Below, piece after piece: positions 44,893 to 53,559 of a DNA stretch of 64,000 nt (positions within the stretch are counted from its first letter, which is position 1; every line of letters starts with the position of its first letter). The stretch is from the NCBI RefSeq assembly GCF_006440775.1, contig NZ_VFTZ01000008.1:186001-250000 (forward strand). Direction: 5' to 3'. The position numbers were made by a program, and so were the translations under genes. The stretch is from Mesorhizobium sp. B2-7-2 (GTDB lineage Bacteria > Pseudomonadota > Alphaproteobacteria > Rhizobiales > Rhizobiaceae). Under the pieces are notes generated by a model. That model saw only the letters and a list, made by a program, of their open reading frames with translations, made no database searches and had not been told where the DNA came from.

Positions 44893-46281
44893 GTGACATC
44901 TGGAGAGGAAGGCTCTGCATTCAGGAATGGGACGCGCTTCCGGCTTTTCGCCCAAGCGCCGTTCCTCAAGGCTTTTCGTCGTCCTGAAATCGTGCTCGTG
45001 TCTTCGCCTGCGGGATCGGTCGGCCCTGGCCCGGGCGACGGGCGCATGTATGTCGTCGACCCCATTGGCAAGGCGTTTGCCTACGGTCTTGCGGAAAATG
45101 TCCGCGGCGACCCACTCTACTTGATGCCACCTTGGCGCGGCGACGTCTTTCCCCCGGCGTTTCCCGATCTCGATGGGCATTTCGATCACATCGGTTCGGA
45201 CGATCCGACATTCGAGGCTGCGCATCTGTTCGGCTCGGTACGTTTCACGCTGGACGTGTGGGAGAAATATTTCGGCCATCCCATCGCCTGGCATTTCCAG
45301 CGCGACCTCGACCGCCTGGAACTGGTGATACAGCGCAATCTGCACGAAAACGCATTCATGGGTTACGGCTTTCTGGAGGTTGGCATCCACGAGACGACGG
45401 ATGGCGAGATCGAGCCGTTCACCCTCAATTTCGACGTTGTCGCCCATGAGGTCGGCCACTGCGTCATCTATTCCACCATCGGCGTGCCCGACCCGGGGAC
45501 GGCCAGCGCGGAATATTACGGCTTCCACGAATCCTCGGCCGACCTCGCCGCCCTTATCGCCGGCCTGCATTTCGAGTCCGTCATAGATGAGCTGCTGGAA
45601 ACCAGTCACGGCAATCTCTACACACACAATCTCGTCAACCGCATCGCCGAGCTATCCTCCAACAGCCAGATCAGGCTCGCGGCCAACCCGCTGTCGATGC
45701 TGGATTTCGTCCAGGGCTGGAGCGACGAGCATGCGCTTGCCCAGCCGCTGACCGGCGCGATGTTCGACATCTTCGTCGACCTCTTCCATGAGGAGCTCGT
45801 GGCGCGCGGCCTGATCACCCAAAGCCAGGAAGACCTGTCCGACAGGCTGGAGGACAGCCTCGACTATTTCCGCGTCATCCAGCCGATGTTCGACGAAGCC
45901 TATGCCGCGTCGCCTTTGGCGTTTCGCGAGGCACTCGTCGCCTCGCGCGACGAGCTCGGCATGCTTCTCGCCGAAACCTGGCGGCGGCTTTCGCCGGACG
46001 ATCTCAGCTATGCCAAGGTGGGGAACACGTTGCGCGCCGTCGACAGGCTGATGACGGGCGGACGCTGGCGTACAATCATCGACGTCAACCTAAACCGCCG
46101 CGCGATCGGTTTTGTGAGCGCCGGCCCCAAGATCAAGCCGTTCGGGCCCAAAAGCCACTTCGGTTTGCCGAGGGTATTCGTGCCGGCTCGTCATGGCGCT
46201 TGTTGTGCACGGCATCTGCGCGTTGCGAGACAGATGGGAACGCGAGACAGACTGGCCAGAAGCAGGGCCGGCGTTCTTTGA
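44893..46281 (+). CDS. Zinc metallopeptidase-like protein (HExxH gluzincin type)
   Basis: GTG 44893 is preceded by GAGGGGGG at good spacing, so it is preferred over GTG 44860; the product is 462 residues. The zinc site is HEVGH at residues 185-189, with a third ligand Glu213 in FHESSAD, the layout of thermolysin/fungalysin-like gluzincins. No signal peptide is visible, implying a cytoplasmic role. It follows tfuA by 69 bases in the same direction, so leader removal or trimming of a modified peptide is plausible. The last about 50 residues are basic and lack family similarity. Confidence 0.82.
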   Translation: MTSGEEGSAFRNGTRFRLFAQAPFLKAFRRPEIVLVSSPAGSVGPGPGDGRMYVVDPIGKAFAYGLAENVRGDPLYLMPPWRGDVFPPAFPDLDGHFDHIGSDDPTFEAAHLFGSVRFTLDVWEKYFGHPIAWHFQRDLDRLELVIQRNLHENAFMGYGFLEVGIHETTDGEIEPFTLNFDVVAHEVGHCVIYSTIGVPDPGTASAEYYGFHESSADLAALIAGLHFESVIDELLETSHGNLYTHNLVNRIAELSSNSQIRLAANPLSMLDFVQGWSDEHALAQPLTGAMFDIFVDLFHEELVARGLITQSQEDLSDRLEDSLDYFRVIQPMFDEAYAASPLAFREALVASRDELGMLLAETWRRLSPDDLSYAKVGNTLRAVDRLMTGGRWRTIIDVNLNRRAIGFVSAGPKIKPFGPKSHFGLPRVFVPARHGACCARHLRVARQMGTRDRLARSRAGVL

Positions 46282-46303
46282 GTCAGATGAGGAGGAATGT
46301 CCA

Positions 46304-46498
46304 ATGCCTTACGTCGTGACCGAAATCATGGACGACATTGAATTGTTGCAAGCCCATGTAGACAACATCTCCAAAAAACCAGGTAAGGTCGTAAGCGTAT
46401 TATGGCGTGAAAGTGATCGCGCTTATGTTGTGACGCATGAGGTGGAAGCGGCTGAGAATAAAACAGAAGCCAGAAGGCCGCGCGATGCCAAGAAATAA
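46304..46498 (+). CDS. 64-residue protein of the YcaO-TfuA locus
   Basis: AGGAGGAA seven bases before ATG 46304 is a near-perfect ribosome site and fixes the start; the frame upstream overlaps the peptidase 3' end. The sequence suggests a beta-alpha-beta-beta layout: MPYVVTEIMDD, the helix IELLQAHVDNISKK, then KVVSVLWRESD and AYVVTHEVE, with a charged tail. It has no cysteine and few serines. It could be a recognition or carrier protein, or a precursor, and I do not recognise a family. Confidence 0.75.
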   Translation: MPYVVTEIMDDIELLQAHVDNISKKPGKVVSVLWRESDRAYVVTHEVEAAENKTEARRPRDAKK

Positions 46499-46546
46499 TG
46501 CTGTTTGATGTTAGACATATGATCCAGGAACCGGAGGGTTGCGGCT

Positions 46547-47392
46547 ATGGTAGAGAGCCTTCTTAGCGTGTCGGGTGTTAATCTATTCGGCCATTTTGTA
46601 ATCGATCTGCAGGTGGTGAACCCACTTCTAAATCCTATCGTCGCGCAGGTCGCGACTGCCAAGAACATACCGGCATTGACTGGCAACAAGGTCGTGAATG
46701 GTGTGCGTCTGGCGGATAAGAGCAAGATCGTTGTTTGGAAACAGAAGGTTCTGGACCAGATTGGCGTGTACACGGTCGGCGGCGCGGACGGTCGGTGGAC
46801 CAAGGATGACACGCCTCCCGGTGCAATAATCCAGGTGACCGGCGGGAATAGCTTCGTCGGCTATTTCATGAAGCTCGAGGGCGGATTCGAATTCATCGGG
46901 CGCCGCCCGGGCGCGGCAAATCGAAGCGGCAAGAACAGACTGCTTGAGGACCAACTGCAAAACGGCAGGTTTGCGAGGATATATGGCTTCAGTTTTGAGG
47001 GAAGCTACTACGACCTCCCAAGGCCCATAATATTCCTTGTGCACGGTGATGGGGAGCTTGTCGCGGAGGATCTAGGCACGTTCAGTCCCGCCCGTTCGCC
47101 CAGTCCGACCGGACTGACAGGCCTTGCGGCAGCCGACTTCGACTTTGCCGATGGCTTGCGCGTCTGGTCCTACGACAAAGCCGACTACACAGTACGCATG
47201 GATGTCGAGACAGGCATGTTCGAGGATGTGTTGCTTGCAGCGATAATGGGCGGCGGCGGGCCGGGCGGCATGGACAGTGCCGGCATGAGCGCGCGCGGGA
47301 TGAGTGCGAGGGGGATGAGCGCGCGTGGCATGAGCGCAAGGGGAATGAGCGCGCGCGGCATGAACGCCCGCGGCGGCGGCAATAGCGATTGA
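46547..47392 (+). CDS. 281-residue protein with C-terminal GMSAR pentapeptide repeats
   Basis: ATG 46547 with GGAGG upstream. Residues 1 to about 230 form a globular, beta-rich domain I do not recognise (FVIDLQVVNPLLNPIVAQVA, IIFLVHGDGELVAEDL, YDKADYTVRMDVETG). Then come a glycine hinge (MGGGGPGGMDSA) and, at residues 246-275, five GMSAR units plus one GMNAR, ending GGGNSD. The tail looks like a leader-plus-repeated-core precursor of the kind processed by YcaO systems, though the large folded domain is unusual. The repeats are maintained despite synonymous codon changes. Confidence 0.8.
   Translation: MVESLLSVSGVNLFGHFVIDLQVVNPLLNPIVAQVATAKNIPALTGNKVVNGVRLADKSKIVVWKQKVLDQIGVYTVGGADGRWTKDDTPPGAIIQVTGGNSFVGYFMKLEGGFEFIGRRPGAANRSGKNRLLEDQLQNGRFARIYGFSFEGSYYDLPRPIIFLVHGDGELVAEDLGTFSPARSPSPTGLTGLAAADFDFADGLRVWSYDKADYTVRMDVETGMFEDVLLAAIMGGGGPGGMDSAGMSARGMSARGMSARGMSARGMSARGMNARGGGNSD
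47282..47371 (+). repeat. Six 15-base tandem repeats encoding GMSAR (last unit GMNAR)
   Basis: Six in-frame 15-base units. Glycine codons vary (GGC, GGG, GGG, GGC, GGA, GGC), arginine codons vary (CGC, AGG, CGT, AGG, CGC, CGC) and serine and alanine codons also vary, while the peptide stays the same in five units. Only the last unit changes Ser to Asn. Confidence 0.95.
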
Positions 47393-47402
47393 CCTGCATG
47401 CG

Positions 47403-47424
47403 ACGCGCCCCTGACGGGGCGCGT
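47403..47424 (+). terminator. Hairpin after the repeat-protein gene
   Basis: Perfect 9-bp stem (ACGCGCCCC with GGGGCGCGT) and a TGAC loop, 10 bases after the stop codon. There is no T run, so it may be a weak or factor-assisted terminator. It fits as the end of the YcaO-TfuA operon. Confidence 0.6.
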
Positions 47425-47637
47425 GCTCACGAGCCGAGGATTGGCCGCGGCTAGCGAGCGACCATGCGGAGCCTTGCCGCTCCCAGATCGCGCAGGCGTT
47501 GCATTAGAAGAAGCTAATTCCTTTAAATCTCAGCAATATTCCTTTGAGCACGTCTTTCTTTCCAGGATGCTGTTGGCGATTTCTGCGTGCTATGCTGCAC
47601 TGCCCGGTGGTTGTTGGGAACACCGGCGGGAAGAGCA

Positions 47638-49404
47638 ATGGTCACTAGCCGCTACGAGATGCTTAATCGAAAGCTGTCCGCGATCGTCTACGCGGACGTG
47701 CACGGCTACAGCAGACTCATGGACCAGGATGAGGCCGGAACGGTTGTCCGCCTGACCCGATCGCTCAGCTTCATACGCGGCCTTGTCGGCGACTATGGCG
47801 GTTCAGTTGTCGACACCGCCGGCGACGGCCTGGTGGCGCTGTTTCCTGGTGCAGCTTTGGCTTTGCGTTTCGCGATCGAGATGCAGCGGGAAATGTCCAA
47901 CGAGGCGGTATGGTCGGGCGCCCAGGAACCTGTCGCATATCGAATCGGCATCACCGTTGGAGATACGATCGCCAGCGACGGTGAGATCTATGGCCACGGC
48001 ATTAATTTGGCTGCGCGGATACAATCGCTGGCGCCGCCGCGCGGCATCTGCATCGCTGAATCCGTTCGCCAGATTGTTCGCAGTGATAGCGAGTGCTCGT
48101 TCCGCTCGCTGGGCAAGCAAAAGCTGAAAAACATTGCTGACGAGGTAGAGGTCTTCGCAGTCGATTTCGAATTGTCGCATGCCGAGCCCAGCGTCTCGGC
48201 TCTGCCATTCGCGCCTGCGCCCGAGCGCTTCGCCCCGGAGAGTTCGCTGGCAGTCCTGCCGCTCGAGAACGTTTCGGGCGATCCGGCGGACCTTCACTTG
48301 TGCCAAGGTGTCGTAGCCGACCTGATTTCCAATCTGTGCCGGTTCCGCAACCTCATGGTGATCGCGCGGCACTCGACACTGGCCGTTGCCGCGCGGACGC
48401 AATCGCTGCGCGAGATCGCCAATCAGCTCGGCGTTCGCTATCTCCTGTCGGGAAGCTTGCGTCGTGCGGGCAACCGTCTTCGGATTGCCATGGACCTGAT
48501 TGAGGCGCAGACCGAGAATACGATCTGGTCGGAACGCTACGACGGCGGCATCGAGGACATCTTTGCCTTCCAGGACGACGTGACTGCGACGACCGCGTCG
48601 CGGCTGGCCGTGCATATCGACATGGCCGAGAAGCGACGATTGATATCGCAAAACCATCCCAATATTCATGCCTACGGCATGATCTTGCGCGGGCAGGATC
48701 TCAGCTTCCGCTTCCGTCCGGAGAGCAATTCACATGCCCGGCGGCTTTATGAGCAGGCACGCAATCTCGATCCTCGCTATGCCCGCAGCTATGCGGCCCT
48801 GTCGCGGACGTTCAACGTCGAATGGCGTTATGCCTGGACCAAGGATCCGGAAGGAGCGCTGAACGAGGCGTTGAACCTGGCAAATCTGGCCGTCCTGCAT
48901 GACGATCTCGATGCGCGCGGCTATTCAGAGATGGGTTTGGCCCATCTCTACAAAAAGGAACATGATCCAGCGATCGCCGCCTATGAACGCGCTTTGCAAC
49001 TCAATCCCAACGACGCCGATCTGCTGGCCGAAATGGGCGACTGCCTTGTCTATGTTCGCCAGGCGGAACGCTCCGTGCAACTACTCGAGCGGGCGATGCG
49101 GCTGAACCCCTACTATCCCGATGCTTATCTTTGGTATCTCGGCGACGCCTATTTCCAATTGGGCGAATATGAAAAGACCATAGAAACGTTGCAAAAGATG
49201 CGGGACGGCTCCGAGGGCCATCGGCTTATGGCAGCGAGCCATGCCCATCTCGGCAATGCCCGGGAAGCGGAAAGACATGCTCATGCGTTGTTGCAGGTGC
49301 ACCCGAATTTTACCACCGAGCAGTGGCGTAAAGTGCCCCCGCACAAATATCCAGAGGACACTGAGCTGCTTGTCGATGGCCTGCTAAAAGCCGGGTTAAG
49401 GTAA
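47638..49404 (+). CDS. Class III adenylate/guanylate cyclase with TolB-like and TPR domains
   Basis: ATG 47638 (GGGAAGAG upstream) gives 588 residues. The cyclase domain (about 1-175) holds the metal Asp20 in IVYADVHGYSRLM and Asp63 in DTAGDGLVALF, with VAYRIGITVGDTIASDGEIY. A TolB-N-like segment follows (about 205-330; SSLAVLPLENVSGDP, LREIANQLGVRYLLSGSLRR). The C-terminus has several TPR units (YAALSRTF, YSEMGLAHLYKKEHDPAIAA). It is typical of the large cyclase family in rhizobia; the signal sensed is unknown. No membrane segment is seen. Confidence 0.92.
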   Translation: MVTSRYEMLNRKLSAIVYADVHGYSRLMDQDEAGTVVRLTRSLSFIRGLVGDYGGSVVDTAGDGLVALFPGAALALRFAIEMQREMSNEAVWSGAQEPVAYRIGITVGDTIASDGEIYGHGINLAARIQSLAPPRGICIAESVRQIVRSDSECSFRSLGKQKLKNIADEVEVFAVDFELSHAEPSVSALPFAPAPERFAPESSLAVLPLENVSGDPADLHLCQGVVADLISNLCRFRNLMVIARHSTLAVAARTQSLREIANQLGVRYLLSGSLRRAGNRLRIAMDLIEAQTENTIWSERYDGGIEDIFAFQDDVTATTASRLAVHIDMAEKRRLISQNHPNIHAYGMILRGQDLSFRFRPESNSHARRLYEQARNLDPRYARSYAALSRTFNVEWRYAWTKDPEGALNEALNLANLAVLHDDLDARGYSEMGLAHLYKKEHDPAIAAYERALQLNPNDADLLAEMGDCLVYVRQAERSVQLLERAMRLNPYYPDAYLWYLGDAYFQLGEYEKTIETLQKMRDGSEGHRLMAASHAHLGNAREAERHAHALLQVHPNFTTEQWRKVPPHKYPEDTELLVDGLLKAGLR

Positions 49405-50790
49405 CACGGCCGCACGGCTCTTGCCCGAGACAGGTGGCGCGGTCACTGCCGGAACCAGCGCTTGCGCCAGCCGCAATTCCCGCTGGTGCCGGTACTCCAG
49501 CGCGATCGCGCCCCAGATCAGACCGAGCAGCAGGTAGAGATGGCGCCAGTGGTCGATGTCGATGAAGGTGCCGAGCCCGATATTGCCGAGATAGGCGACA
49601 TAGGCGCAAAGCAGATAAGGCTGCCACGGCCGGTCGCGCAGAAGGATGCGGAAGCCGGCGCCGATCGTCCATAGCGTCAGCGTCAGGAACGAGACGAAGC
49701 CGAGCCAGCCATAATCCATCAACGCCTTCAGCCAGATGTCGTGCGTGTCCTCGCCATAGATCGTGCCGAAGACCAGCGGGCCGATGCCGAACGGGTGCTC
49801 CATCGCCAGCTGGAAGCCGATCGAATAGCGGGCGAAGCGGCCGAGCCGCGCCGAATCGTAGCTCTGCTCAAGCTGCGCGCGCTGTGTGAACATGTCCGAC
49901 ACGCCGGGTAACTGCAGGATGACGATGAGGGCGATGACCAGCAGCGCCGCGGCAGCGATCGTCATCACCACCACGCGCAGCCGGAACTTGCCGCTGGCGC
50001 TCTGCAGGAAGAGGCAGGCGGTGAGCAGCACCGCCGACACGGCGAACATGCCCCAGGCGCCGCGCGAGAACGAGAAGAAGATGCCGGCGGTGATGATGAG
50101 CAGCGGCACCGCCAGAAGCGGCATCCGCGACACCGGACCGGTCAAGAGCAGATAGAGCAGGTAGGTGCCGGGCAGCACCAGGAACGGCCCGAACACGTTC
50201 GGATCCTGGAAGGCACCGGCGGCGCGGTCGTATTTGGTGAACATTTCCGCGCCCGGAAACGCATGAAAGTAACCGGCGATGCCGAGCAGCGACGTCGCCA
50301 CCGCCGACACGACATAGGCGATGAAGATCAATCGGTAGAGGCTCGGCTGGACCGAGGTCACCGAGGCGAAGAACACTGCGCTGAAGGCCAGAAACAGCGA
50401 GACGGAGAGATAGAGCGGCGTGTTGGCGAGGTCCGCCATCTGCGTCATCGCGATCATGCCGCCGATGTTCATTGCCACCAGAAGCACCAGCAGGGGCACG
50501 ATCGCGCGCGAGATCCGAAGCCCGAACAGCGCCCAGACCGCGATCAGCCCGGCCATGTAGATTTCATAGGGCGCCGGCTCGCTGATGACGAAGCCGGAAA
50601 GCAGGATGCCGACGCCGATCGCCGCCGACGCAATCAGCGAGATCAGCTTGGCGTTGACCGACCACGGCGGCAACTGGTTGACAGCCTGCGGCTGCAACTG
50701 GTTGACCGCCTGTGGCGGCAACTGGTTGACAGCCTGTGGCTGCAACTGGCTGACAGCCTGCGGCTGCAACTCATGGGCGACGGCGCTCAA
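49396..50790 (-). CDS. O-antigen ligase/polymerase-like membrane protein (Wzy type)
   Basis: A TTG at 50790 overlaps the upstream stop by four bases (TTGA) and gives 464 residues. About eleven membrane segments are visible, with the Wzy/ligase-like large loop near GAFQDPNVFGPFLVLPGTYL and GEDTHDIWLKALMDYGWLGF. Before the first segment lies a tail of five 8-residue repeats (QPQAVNQL type) coded by 24-base tandem repeats at 50654-50773. It likely polymerises the repeat unit of an exopolysaccharide; it ends the minus-strand EPS operon. Confidence 0.87.
   Translation of the reverse strand: MSAVAHELQPQAVSQLQPQAVNQLPPQAVNQLQPQAVNQLPPWSVNAKLISLIASAAIGVGILLSGFVISEPAPYEIYMAGLIAVWALFGLRISRAIVPLLVLLVAMNIGGMIAMTQMADLANTPLYLSVSLFLAFSAVFFASVTSVQPSLYRLIFIAYVVSAVATSLLGIAGYFHAFPGAEMFTKYDRAAGAFQDPNVFGPFLVLPGTYLLYLLLTGPVSRMPLLAVPLLIITAGIFFSFSRGAWGMFAVSAVLLTACLFLQSASGKFRLRVVVMTIAAAALLVIALIVILQLPGVSDMFTQRAQLEQSYDSARLGRFARYSIGFQLAMEHPFGIGPLVFGTIYGEDTHDIWLKALMDYGWLGFVSFLTLTLWTIGAGFRILLRDRPWQPYLLCAYVAYLGNIGLGTFIDIDHWRHLYLLLGLIWGAIALEYRHQRELRLAQALVPAVTAPPVSGKSRAAVLP
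50654..50773 (-). repeat. Five 24-base tandem repeats in the polymerase gene
   Basis: Five consecutive 24-base units (50654, 50678, 50702, 50726 and 50750 as unit starts), the first degenerate. They encode the 8-residue units QLQPQAVN, QLPPQAVN at the N-terminus, on the cytoplasmic side before the first membrane segment. Confidence 0.9.
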
Positions 50791-52322
50791 TAGGCGTTTT
50801 CCGTGTTGAGCAGGCGGATCGGCGTCAGGAACAGGATGCGCAGGTCGAACAGCATCGACCAGTTCTCGATGTAATAGAGGTCGTATTCGGTGCGCATGCG
50901 GATCTTTTCGTTGGTGTCCATCTCGCCGCGCCATCCATTGATCTGCGCCCAGCCGGTGACGCCGGGCTTGACCTTGTGGCGGGCGAAGTAGCCGTCGACC
51001 ACCTCGTTGTAGAGAAGGTTGTGCGACTGCGCGGCGATGGCATGCGGGCGCGGCCCGACCAGCGAAAGCGAGCCGAGCAGCGAGTTGAAGAACTGCGGCA
51101 GCTCGTCGATCGAGGTCTTGCGGATGAAGCGGCCGACGCGGGTGACGCGCGGATCGTTCTTGGTCACCGTCTGCTTGGCGGTCGGATCGGACCGGTCGGT
51201 GAACATCGAGCGGAACTTGTAGACTTCGATGATCTCGTTGTTGAAGCCGTGCCGCTTCTGCTTGAACAGCACCGGACCGTTGCTGTCGAGTTTGATGGCG
51301 ATCGCGGTGGCGAGCATCACCGGCGAGAAGACAATGATCCCGATGAGCGAGAAGACGATATCGAAGGCGCGCTTGGCGACCGAATCCCAGTCGTTGATCG
51401 GCTTGTCGAAGATGTCGAGCATCGGCACCGAGCCGATATAGGAATAGGCGCGCGGCCGGAACTGCAGCGCGTTGGAATGCGCGGAGAGCCGGATATCGAC
51501 CGGCAAAACCCAGAGTTTCTTCAGAAGCTGCAGCACGCGCGATTCGGCGGTCAGCGGCAGCGACACGATCAGCATGTCGATACGCGCGATGCGGGCGAAT
51601 TCGATGAGCTCGGAGATGGTGCCGAGCTTCGGGTAGCCGGCGACGATCGGCGGCGAGCGCTTGTCGTTGCGGTCGTCGAAGATGCCGCAGATGCGGATGT
51701 CGTTATAGGGCTGCTTCTCGACCGAGCGGATCAGCTGCTCGGCCGCCTTGCCGCCGCCGACAATGAGCGCGCGGCGCTCCATGCGGCCGTCGCGCGCCCA
51801 GCGCCGGATGAGGCTCGACATCACCAGTCTCAGGCCGAAGATCAGCGCGAAGCCGGCCACGAACCAGGTGCCGAACAACAGGCGCGAATAGTCTTCCGAC
51901 GCTTTGATGGCGAAGGCGGTGAGCGCCATCAGCGCGAAGCTGCCGGCCCAGACCAGCAGCACCCGGCCGAAATTCGCGAGGGGGCGCATCAGCGCCGCGA
52001 CCTGGTAGCAATCGGTCACGTCGAGCAGCACCACGGCCAGGAACGACGTCGCCGCGATCGCCAGCGGATACTGCCAGGCCAGATAGCTGAAGAAGCCGAC
52101 ATAGTAGAAATAGACGCCGAGCCCAGACAGGAACAGCATCGCGAACTCGACCATGCGCAGCACGCCGCTGACCATGATCGGCGACATCGTATCGCGCCGG
52201 TACTGCGAAGCGACCTGGCGCGCCACATCGTTGATGCCGCCAGGCTTTTCGCCGTCGGCGGGAGCATCGTAGTTGCGCACCGCATCCATGGAAAAGCGGT
52301 GCGCGGGGTCGATCTCATTCAT
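50787..52322 (-). CDS. Polyprenyl-phosphate sugar-1-phosphate transferase (WcaJ/ExoY-like)
   Basis: A 511-residue protein: four N-terminal membrane segments, a Rossmann-like CoA-binding-type domain ([20 protein letters not shown], about residues 185-300), and a C-terminal bacterial sugar transferase domain starting [20 protein letters not shown] with [29 protein letters not shown] and LVGPRPHA. It loads the first sugar phosphate onto undecaprenyl phosphate to begin repeat-unit synthesis. The sugar is most likely glucose or galactose (family). Confidence 0.94.
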   Translation of the reverse strand: MNEIDPAHRFSMDAVRNYDAPADGEKPGGINDVARQVASQYRRDTMSPIMVSGVLRMVEFAMLFLSGLGVYFYYVGFFSYLAWQYPLAIAATSFLAVVLLDVTDCYQVAALMRPLANFGRVLLVWAGSFALMALTAFAIKASEDYSRLLFGTWFVAGFALIFGLRLVMSSLIRRWARDGRMERRALIVGGGKAAEQLIRSVEKQPYNDIRICGIFDDRNDKRSPPIVAGYPKLGTISELIEFARIARIDMLIVSLPLTAESRVLQLLKKLWVLPVDIRLSAHSNALQFRPRAYSYIGSVPMLDIFDKPINDWDSVAKRAFDIVFSLIGIIVFSPVMLATAIAIKLDSNGPVLFKQKRHGFNNEIIEVYKFRSMFTDRSDPTAKQTVTKNDPRVTRVGRFIRKTSIDELPQFFNSLLGSLSLVGPRPHAIAAQSHNLLYNEVVDGYFARHKVKPGVTGWAQINGWRGEMDTNEKIRMRTEYDLYYIENWSMLFDLRILFLTPIRLLNTENAY

Positions 52323-52418
52323 GGGAACTGTCCGCGAGCTTCGCGCAACTGCATAGCAAAAGAGAGCTAAGAAAGCCTTGAAACAACCGGTGGTTTTGGA
52401 GTTGTTGTGGCTCGCGGC

Positions 52419-53549
52419 CTATTTGTTCAGTGCCGCGAAATAGGCCTTCTCGATATCGGCGGCCATGACGTCCGCGCCGAATCGGGCCTTCAGCTCATCG
52501 GCTTGCGGCATCAGTTTTCGATAGCCGTCGAAGTCGCTGAGCGCCGAGCCCATTTTGGCGGCGAGCTGGGATGCGTCGGGGCGGATCAGGGCAGGGGAGC
52601 CTTCGCCGAAGATTTCCGGAATGCCGCCGACAGCGGTCGCGATCATCGGCATGCCGGCGGCTAAAGCCTCGAGCACGATATAGGGCATCGCCTCCGCGCG
52701 GGACGGCACGACGATCATCTCGGCCAGCGTGAAAGCATCTCTTGCCGGCATCGGCGGCAGGAAGCGGACCTGGTTCTTGAGACTGAGCCGCTCGACCTGC
52801 GCGTGATAGCGCGGCAGGTCGTCGCCATCGCCGACCATCACGGCACTTAAGGGGCGTCCGAGCTCATTGCCGGCCAGGGCCAGCGCATCGATGAAGATAT
52901 CGGGGCCCTTCAGGTCGCGCATCATGCCGACGTACAGGAAATCGGCGGCATTCGCCGCCGACGTCACCGGTTCGAATTCGGCGGCGCGCAGGCCGTTATA
53001 GACAAGCGTGTTGGGTATGGGCGGCTCGCCGACCTTGCGGCGATAGGTGTTGCGCTCGTAGTCGGAAACGAACAGCAGGCAATCGGTGAAGCGCGCCATG
53101 AAGCGCTCCAGGCCGAAGAACAGCTTCCCCATCGCCGTCGTTTCGTCATAGTGGAGGGAGCCGCCATGCGGCGAATAGAGGCGGGCAACGCGAAACCTTG
53201 ATACCCGCAACAGTGAGCCGAACAGCCGGGCATAGGCGCCACCCTTGGCGCCGTGCCCGTGCAGCACGTCCGGCCGCAATTCCTGGATGATTCGATAGGT
53301 GCGCCAGGCCGAGGCGAGGTCGCCCGGCCCGACATGACGCTGCATCGGCGTGCGATGGATGCCGAGCGCGAGGCGGTCCTTCATCGCCTCGAACAAGCGC
53401 TCCTCATAGTCGCCACCGGTGGTCGAGTCGCAGACGATTCCCACCGCATGGCCGGCGGCGACCTGCGCCTCGGTCAGGTCGCGCACGTGCCGGAAGATTC
53501 CTCCGACAGGTGAGCGAAAGCAGTGCACGATCCTGAGGTTCACCGCCAC
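52419..53549 (-). CDS. GT4-family glycosyltransferase
   Basis: GTG 53549 gives 376 residues of GT-B fold: N-terminal RIVHCFRSPVGGIFRHVRDL, HGHGAKGGAYARLFG, and the nucleotide-sugar motif EMIVVPSRAEAMPYIVLEAL followed by GMPMIATAVGGIPEI. It adds a sugar from a nucleotide donor to the lipid-linked glycan. It lies between the Wza-like gene (10-base gap) and the polyprenyl transferase gene. Confidence 0.93.
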   Translation of the reverse strand: MAVNLRIVHCFRSPVGGIFRHVRDLTEAQVAAGHAVGIVCDSTTGGDYEERLFEAMKDRLALGIHRTPMQRHVGPGDLASAWRTYRIIQELRPDVLHGHGAKGGAYARLFGSLLRVSRFRVARLYSPHGGSLHYDETTAMGKLFFGLERFMARFTDCLLFVSDYERNTYRRKVGEPPIPNTLVYNGLRAAEFEPVTSAANAADFLYVGMMRDLKGPDIFIDALALAGNELGRPLSAVMVGDGDDLPRYHAQVERLSLKNQVRFLPPMPARDAFTLAEMIVVPSRAEAMPYIVLEALAAGMPMIATAVGGIPEIFGEGSPALIRPDASQLAAKMGSALSDFDGYRKLMPQADELKARFGADVMAADIEKAYFAALNK

Positions 53550-53559
53550 GACGGGTTTT

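Noticed and set aside
47282-47371. CRISPR-like reading of the 15-base repeats
   Set aside because: There are no spacers; units are contiguous, in-frame and coding. No CRISPR array was seen in the window.
50976-52370. 464-codon plus-strand frame opposite the polyprenyl sugar transferase gene
   Set aside because: An antisense shadow rich in Asp, Arg and His; the minus strand has all family motifs.
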